Origin: CAZOHG01 sp964579725 | GTDB lineage: Bacteria > Zhuqueibacterota > JdFR-76 > BMS3Abin05 | Direction of reading: 5' to 3' | Assembly: GCA_964579725.1 (NCBI GenBank) | Contig: CAZOHG010000065.1 | Span: 1-18,191 of the forward strand | DNA length: 18,191 bases | In this document: in pieces, positions 12,660 through 18,191 of the stretch | Position numbering within the stretch: the stretch's first letter is position 1 | Layout: every line of letters begins with the position of its first letter | Translations under genes and position numbers: made by a program | The notes under the pieces: generated by a model | Told to the model about the DNA's origin: nothing | What the model saw: the letters and a program-made list of their open reading frames with translations, nothing else | Databases searched by the model: none

Positions 12660-15578
12660 ATGGCTGCAAAGAGATTGTTTCAAATCGTTTTGGCGCTGGG
12701 GCTCATTATTCTGTTTGCCGCTAACAGCTTTGCCGGAACGACCGGTAAAATCGTTGGAAAAGTGGTGGACAAAAAAACCGGTAAACCGCTGCCCGGCGTG
12801 AACGTCGTTGTTTTGGGAACCCAGATGGGAGCCAGTACGGACCTCAAAGGACATTATTTTATTACGAATGTTCCGGTGGGTAAATATTCTATTCGGGCGG
12901 AGATGATCGGGTACACACCGCAAATTGTGAAGAACGTCATGGTTTCCGCAGACCTTTCGACAATGGTCAATTTTCGCTTGGAGGCGACCGTGCTGAAAGT
13001 AGGCAAGGCTGTGGTCGTTACGGCGGAGCGCCCGCTGGTAGAAAAGGATATTACCTCCACCATGCGCATTGTAACACCGGAAGAATTTATGCGACAACCT
13101 ATTCGGACGTTCAATGGTGTTATTGCCAATACAGCCGGTGTGAACGGTTCCCACTTTCGCGGTGGAATGGGAAACGATGTGGCGTGGATGGTGGACGGCC
13201 TTCAGGTCGATGATCCCCTGAGCGGTGGTCAGGCGGTGACGCTTAGCAACATCGCCATTGAAGAGGTGCAAGTGATTACCGGTGGATTCAATGCCGAATA
13301 TGGCGAAGCCATGTCCGGTGTGGTGAATGTGGTGACCAAATCAGGCGGGCCGCGGCTTTCGGCTTTCTATCGATACACGACTGACAATGGGGCCAGTCTT
13401 ATTTCTAATGACCTTGATTTCGATTATGACAACCACGAGTTTTCCCTCGGAGGCCCCATCCCGTTTACTAATAAAAAGTTGCGGTTTTTTACATCCGAGG
13501 TCTTGAATTTGCGCGGTGTTTCTGATCCCAGAAAAATGGACAACCAGATTGCCAGGCTGATTGAAGAAGGTTACCAAATGCCATTTGGGTTGGATGCCGA
13601 GGGAAACCGCGTGAATGATTTCATGCAGTTGAATCCCAAAATCGCCAAAAATAAATATTGGCTGAATCACAACCACCAGCAGCGATACGAAACCACTTGG
13701 AAGCTCACCTACAACATGACACCGAGCATCCAGTTTCGTTTGGGCGGATTCTATGAACGCAACCAGTGGGAAGCCCACCCCTTCTACGGAACCGGCCAAA
13801 CCCCTGCCCGAAGCTATTATTGGGTTGCGGAAAATTACACGGATTATTTGCGGAAAAACAGCCAGTTTTATTTTGGAATTTCTCACCAAATTAATGCCAA
13901 AACTTTTTACGAACTTACGGTAAACCGATTTGAGACAAATTTAAAGTCGGGACTCGTGGACGGCATTTGGCGAAAAAGTGCCGATGGAAAATACTTGCGC
14001 GACAGCAACGGCAATCTGATTTTGGAACATAAATTCCATTGGTGGCAAGATTTCCAATTCTTTGAACCCACGTGGAAACCGTACGATCCAAAAGAGTACC
14101 GAAAACAGGATTGGACAAATCCGCGCAACCCGTTTGGCGTGTACAACAATTGGCAAACCAACGGGGCCAGTACTCGACGCTACGAGCAGCGGTTCTTGAG
14201 CTACTACGGCATCAAATTTACGTTGACCAGTCAGGTAACGCCCCACCATCAGATTAAAACCGGTTTTGAGGGGCGTTTACACAAAGCGGTCCGACATTAC
14301 AACTCACTGCCCTGGCGGCCCGACCCCTTTCGCAACGATTACGAAGTCCATCCCAAAATTGCCAATGCGTACATTCAGGACACGGCGGAATGGCCGGGCT
14401 TGATTGTAAACGCCGGTATTCGTTTCGACTACATGAACCCGGAAAAAGAGCACCGCAGCGATATGATGGATCGATTCAGCCCGTTGGTTCCAACCAAAGC
14501 CAAATGGAAACTCAGCCCGCGTTTGGGAATCTCGCATCCCATTACCGATCGAACCGTGCTGCATTTTCAATACGGGAAGTTTTTTCAATCGCCCGATTTT
14601 TTGGAATTGTACGCCAATTTGGATCCCAATGTGGCGCGCTCGTATGATTACATCGGTAACCCCAACATGAAGCCGCTCAAAACCACGGCTTACGAATTGG
14701 GTATTACTCACCAATTGGGTTTGAACAGCAAGATTGAAATTACCGGCTATTTTAAAGATATGTACGATCTGCAAACCATTCGGTACATTCCGGTGGTACC
14801 CAATCCCATTAATAAATATGACAATCGCCAGTACGGCGACGCCAAAGGCGTGGATTTTACCTTTACCAAGCGGCTGAGCAATTACTGGGGTGCGCAGATT
14901 ACGTACAGCCTCTCCCGCGCGCGGAGCATGGCCTTTTCAACGGCGAACGAGTTTGTCCGAGGAGAAACCAACCCCGAGACCGGCGTTCGCTACTATTTTC
15001 CCGAAAAACTTTTCCCGACGGGATTTGACCGAACGCATATTTTTAATGTTAATGTCGATTTCCGTTTGCCCGAGAAAAGCGGACCTGCCATCGGAGGTTT
15101 CTATCCCTTTGAAAATTTTGGGATTAACATGATTAGTCGCGGACGAAGCGGAACCCCTTACACCCGAACCAACTACAAGGGCGAAACGGTTGAAGAGCGC
15201 AACGCCTCGCGCCGACCGTGGTATTTTAACACCGATATTCGTGTAACGCGGGATTTCAAGATTTTTGGAACCGACGCCCAAATTTTTCTGGAGGTGTTCA
15301 ATCTGTTTAACAGAACCAATATTCTCAATTTGAATAGTTACACGCAAGATCCGATTGAAACCGGCGAGATCATTAATGAACAAAGCTTTAAGGACGGAAT
15401 TAGTAAAGGCGACCCGAACTGGAAATGGGAAAAGGTTAAGGACTTGAATCACGACGGACATATTAGTCGTCACGAAGAATATTTGGGTTACCTGAAATCC
15501 TTCCATTTCTTGCGGCGGACGGCTTCTAATTTCGGGCCCCCGCGTATTATGCATTTCGGATTCCAGATTAATTATTAG
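12660..15578 (+). CDS. TonB-dependent receptor with carboxypeptidase-regulatory-like N-terminal domain
   Basis: A 972-residue outer-membrane transporter. Signal peptide: residues 1-25, ending ANSFA. A CarboxypepD_reg-like beta-sandwich follows at about 28-110 (GKIVGKVVDKKTGKPLPGVN and the SIRAEMIGYTPQ stretch). The plug domain covers roughly 118-230, with DVAWMVDGLQVDDPLSGG and ITGGFNAEYGEAMSGVVNVV. The rest is a beta-barrel rich in Tyr, Trp and Asn and ending GFQINY. Family members move large ligands across the outer membrane using TonB energy, or form surface complexes. Residues 928-940 read DLNHDGHISRHEE, a canonical EF-hand/dockerin-type Ca loop late in the barrel. The substrate is not readable. 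The next gene follows after 61 bp with a strong ribosome site and is probably co-transcribed. Confidence 0.93.
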   Translation: MAAKRLFQIVLALGLIILFAANSFAGTTGKIVGKVVDKKTGKPLPGVNVVVLGTQMGASTDLKGHYFITNVPVGKYSIRAEMIGYTPQIVKNVMVSADLSTMVNFRLEATVLKVGKAVVVTAERPLVEKDITSTMRIVTPEEFMRQPIRTFNGVIANTAGVNGSHFRGGMGNDVAWMVDGLQVDDPLSGGQAVTLSNIAIEEVQVITGGFNAEYGEAMSGVVNVVTKSGGPRLSAFYRYTTDNGASLISNDLDFDYDNHEFSLGGPIPFTNKKLRFFTSEVLNLRGVSDPRKMDNQIARLIEEGYQMPFGLDAEGNRVNDFMQLNPKIAKNKYWLNHNHQQRYETTWKLTYNMTPSIQFRLGGFYERNQWEAHPFYGTGQTPARSYYWVAENYTDYLRKNSQFYFGISHQINAKTFYELTVNRFETNLKSGLVDGIWRKSADGKYLRDSNGNLILEHKFHWWQDFQFFEPTWKPYDPKEYRKQDWTNPRNPFGVYNNWQTNGASTRRYEQRFLSYYGIKFTLTSQVTPHHQIKTGFEGRLHKAVRHYNSLPWRPDPFRNDYEVHPKIANAYIQDTAEWPGLIVNAGIRFDYMNPEKEHRSDMMDRFSPLVPTKAKWKLSPRLGISHPITDRTVLHFQYGKFFQSPDFLELYANLDPNVARSYDYIGNPNMKPLKTTAYELGITHQLGLNSKIEITGYFKDMYDLQTIRYIPVVPNPINKYDNRQYGDAKGVDFTFTKRLSNYWGAQITYSLSRARSMAFSTANEFVRGETNPETGVRYYFPEKLFPTGFDRTHIFNVNVDFRLPEKSGPAIGGFYPFENFGINMISRGRSGTPYTRTNYKGETVEERNASRRPWYFNTDIRVTRDFKIFGTDAQIFLEVFNLFNRTNILNLNSYTQDPIETGEIINEQSFKDGISKGDPNWKWEKVKDLNHDGHISRHEEYLGYLKSFHFLRRTASNFGPPRIMHFGFQINY

Positions 15579-15639
15579 GTTTTGTTCAATCGAGCGAATG
15601 TGAAAAACCTTTTTCTGGCAACAAAAAAAGGAGTAGCTG

Positions 15640-18191
15640 ATGAAACGATATCTTGAAAATATATTGAAAGGAGCTTTTGTAGCTCTTTTGCTCGTGATTT
15701 TTGCCGGAATGAGCCCACAGTTCAGTTGGGCCAAATCGGCAAAAAAGACCGCAAACACGCGGTTGCAAAAGCCAAGCCGGGCTTTTATTTGGCAGAAAAG
15801 AGCCCACGACGTGGGGCGGTTGGTGCTTCCGGTTTCCAACTACGGTGTGTTCGGTCAGCATTTGGAACGCATCGGTTCCGGTGCGGAATGGCCTGCCGGC
15901 TCCCATGAGTATTACATTTTCGGTGCCGGTATTTGGGTGGGAGGAATAGTAGATTCCACGGCGGACGGCAAACCCATTCCGTACGTAACGGTTGGGTACG
16001 ATCCGAATAGTGCGGGCTTCGAATTTGTTCCCGGGCTTCCGCCGAATAATTACCCCAATTTTACCGGAACACCGGAAGACGCCAAGGAACACATTTACAT
16101 GAGCACCGATCCCAACGATTTGGCCGATTGGCCGTCCGGGATTAAAATTTTGTCAGAACAAGATTCCTGGTGCTATTACAATGATTTGTCGCCTGAGCAA
16201 CACGCTGACACCAAACCGCTGGGCATTGAGGTAATCCAGCATGGCTACGCTTGGTCGGGTGAGGGACTGCGGGATATTGTCTTCCTGAAATATCAGGTCG
16301 TCAATATTCGGGACGACAAAAAGACGATTCGAGACGTGTACATTGCCCCCTGTTTGGACAGCGACATCGGGGGCGCCACCGACGATATGGTCGGATTTGA
16401 TGTGGACCGCAATATGGCCTACCAGTACAATGCGGTTCCTTTTGAATCCGGTTGGACGCGCCACCCGGGCGTTTTGGGGGTCGATTTTCTGGAAAGCCCC
16501 AAAGCTGATCGCCCCATTGATTTCAACCATGATGGAAAAATTAATCAGGATTCGGTTGAATTCAAGGCGGGAAACAAAACCGTGTGGTTGAAAGACAAAT
16601 TCCCCGGTCAGGAAATTGGGTTGGCTGCCTTCAAGAAATTTACTATTCAAATTGACCCGGGTGAGGATTTTGAGCGCTACCTCATGATGAGAGGTTACGA
16701 TTATCGCGACACTACCTGGTATCCGTTTGATTCGGACGAAGCTCCGGAAGATAAACGCTTCATCTTGACCACCGGTCCCATCGATTTGGCCTGGCACGAC
16801 ACAGCTTCGACCGTGATTGCCGTCATGGTCGGTTGGGACCCCAGCAAGGATCTGAATGCCAATTTGACTGCTCTTGGTAAAATTGACAACTTTGCACAAA
16901 CCGTATACGACGCCGGTTTTGTGGCTCCCACGGCACCGCCTCCGCCTCACTTGAAAGTGGTCGAGGGCGACAAAAAAGTGACGTTGATTTGGGACAACTA
17001 TTCGGAGACCGTTCCCGACCCGTTCTACCCAATTATTAAGGGGAAAGACCCGAATACCAAATACATTGCCAATGATTTCGAGGGCTATCGCGTTTACCGC
17101 AGTCGAACCGGGGTTTCCGGTGATTGGCAATTGATTGCTGAATTTGACAAACCGGGTGACGCAACCAAGGTTACAGTCGTCGATTCATCTACGTTTACTT
17201 CGACTGAATACCACATCGGAGACAACACTGGTTTGCGGTATTTTTATGTTGATTCGTCTCTGACAAACGGGTTGGATTATTACTACGCCGTAACGGCGTA
17301 CGATTTTCAACCCCATTCTTCACCGGTTACGTTGGAGAGTTCAAAGGCGAATAAAACCGTCGCTCGCCCGCGAACGGAGCCCTGTGCCGTGTCAGATCCC
17401 AACTATAAAATGGAACATTCGGCCGGTTTGGCCAGCTACAATGTGCCGGGAGGGCCGACTGTTACGGTAAAAATCCTGGAGCGACTTTCCGTTACGGGTG
17501 ACGACTACATTATCTATTTCACACGGGATTCGGTCAACAACCTGATGTGGAATCTAAAAGATCAGAAAACAGGTGAAGTGTTACTGGAAAACCAAACCGA
17601 CCTGGCCGGTCTTTCCTGGTCGAAGATTGTGGACGGATTAACATTCAAAGTTGTGAATGTCCCCAATCAGGTGAAATATGAAATGATTGCCGGTGTGGAC
17701 ACTTTCCACATGACGCCCAAATCTTTTGAGGCCAATGCCAATTTCAGAATGGCCAATTGGAATGCGGATTACGGCTTTTACGAAATCCGTTTTGTCGGCT
17801 GGGTAGATGCCAATGGCGATTCCGTGTACGGCTGGGAGCATCCTCACGGAAAGGCAGCCTGCCCATTTGAATTGTGGTCTTTGGGAAAAACCCCGGATGA
17901 CCCCTCTGACGATGTGCGTCTGTGGCCGGTTTGGGTGGATTACATTCGACGCAACGGAAAATGGGATCCCAACGAGCTGACAACCTATATTCCTTATTAC
18001 GGAGAAAAGGGCAATAAATATTCGGAAGATTGGACGAGCAATCCCAGACATCTGGACCCAAAGTATTTTCGGCCGCCCAGAGGTCCGCGAGATACCTCGC
18101 CCCAATATGATTTAGATTACAAATTTAGCTTTGACAACGATTCCACTCACTGGACAAAGGGCGAAACCTGGCGTATTACCGCCTTGAAAGG
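15640..18191 (+). CDS. large exported protein with a fibronectin type III-like domain (3' partial)
   Basis: The frame is open from ATG 15640 to the window end, at least 850 residues. AAAGGAG at 15627-15633 lies 6 nt before the ATG. MKRYLENILK and a hydrophobic stretch ending FSWA look like a Sec signal peptide; there is no lipobox Cys. An FnIII-like domain lies at about 428-570: PTAPPPPHLKVVEGDKKVTL, the GYRVYRSRTG strand and the closing LDYYYAVTAYDF. Residues 294-301 read DFNHDGKI, a Ca-loop-like sequence whose twelfth position is Ser rather than Glu. I do not recognise a named family. The position behind a TonB-dependent receptor suggests a periplasmic or surface partner. A C-terminal sorting domain, if any, lies beyond the window. 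Confidence 0.85.
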   Translation, partial: MKRYLENILKGAFVALLLVIFAGMSPQFSWAKSAKKTANTRLQKPSRAFIWQKRAHDVGRLVLPVSNYGVFGQHLERIGSGAEWPAGSHEYYIFGAGIWVGGIVDSTADGKPIPYVTVGYDPNSAGFEFVPGLPPNNYPNFTGTPEDAKEHIYMSTDPNDLADWPSGIKILSEQDSWCYYNDLSPEQHADTKPLGIEVIQHGYAWSGEGLRDIVFLKYQVVNIRDDKKTIRDVYIAPCLDSDIGGATDDMVGFDVDRNMAYQYNAVPFESGWTRHPGVLGVDFLESPKADRPIDFNHDGKINQDSVEFKAGNKTVWLKDKFPGQEIGLAAFKKFTIQIDPGEDFERYLMMRGYDYRDTTWYPFDSDEAPEDKRFILTTGPIDLAWHDTASTVIAVMVGWDPSKDLNANLTALGKIDNFAQTVYDAGFVAPTAPPPPHLKVVEGDKKVTLIWDNYSETVPDPFYPIIKGKDPNTKYIANDFEGYRVYRSRTGVSGDWQLIAEFDKPGDATKVTVVDSSTFTSTEYHIGDNTGLRYFYVDSSLTNGLDYYYAVTAYDFQPHSSPVTLESSKANKTVARPRTEPCAVSDPNYKMEHSAGLASYNVPGGPTVTVKILERLSVTGDDYIIYFTRDSVNNLMWNLKDQKTGEVLLENQTDLAGLSWSKIVDGLTFKVVNVPNQVKYEMIAGVDTFHMTPKSFEANANFRMANWNADYGFYEIRFVGWVDANGDSVYGWEHPHGKAACPFELWSLGKTPDDPSDDVRLWPVWVDYIRRNGKWDPNELTTYIPYYGEKGNKYSEDWTSNPRHLDPKYFRPPRGPRDTSPQYDLDYKFSFDNDSTHWTKGETWRITALK

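Noticed and set aside
14937..15839. 300-residue minus-strand frame across the receptor end
   Set aside because: It crosses the receptor and the next gene in antisense, with no recognisable motif; it looks like a codon-bias shadow.
16153..17130. 325-residue minus-strand frame inside the FnIII protein gene
   Set aside because: It is antisense to a continuous + strand frame with signal peptide, ribosome site and domain similarity; its own translation has no recognisable family.
1..18191. CRISPR array, insertion sequence, prophage or defence island
   Set aside because: No regularly spaced repeats, transposase, integrase, phage or nuclease genes are visible; the content is metabolic, transport and envelope genes.

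Overview
The window is a stretch of bacterial chromosome of moderate GC content with ordinary housekeeping gene density. All protein genes are on the + strand and one tRNA gene is on the - strand. A TonB-dependent receptor with a carboxypeptidase-regulatory-like N-terminus, a GWxTD-domain protein, a large secreted FnIII-type protein and a DUF4416 protein together point to a deep Gram-negative lineage of the FCB type (for example Calditrichota or KSB1-like). That placement is inference. A run of 10 Ns at 2237-2246 suggests a draft or metagenome assembly.

Left part (1-1850): the 3' end of a ribose-type ABC permease, then its lipoprotein substrate-binding protein, in the same order as rbsC-rbsB. 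The binding-protein gene ends in a hairpin shared with a convergent tRNA-Leu(CAA) gene that has a good promoter of its own.

Middle part (1946-8498): a DUF4416 gene broken by the N run overlaps purM, which starts at TTG. Then come gpsA, a two-domain universal stress protein, asnS, a small Rossmann-fold nucleotide-binding protein (TIGR00725-like), an acylphosphatase and apt. These are metabolic and translation genes: purine synthesis and salvage, phospholipid precursor supply, Asn-tRNA charging. Several are linked by short spacers or ATGA/TTGA stop-start overlaps. An intrinsic terminator closes the block after apt.

Right part (8619-12324): a membrane sensor with a periplasmic helical region and a HAMP domain, but no kinase or methyl-accepting output domain, overlaps trkH (potassium uptake) by ATGA. 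A GWxTD-domain protein follows.

Far right (12325-18191): a 335-bp regulatory region holds a TTGACA promoter, a dyad over its -10 element, direct repeats and a leader hairpin. It precedes a 972-residue TonB-dependent receptor and a large exported FnIII-type protein that runs off the window. Receptor and exported protein each carry a Ca-binding-like loop starting DxNHDGxI, so they look like a co-expressed outer-membrane/surface pair. No CRISPR array, insertion sequence, prophage or clear defence system is visible. The least ordinary items are the HAMP-only protein coupled to trkH and the receptor/FnIII pair with its structured leader.
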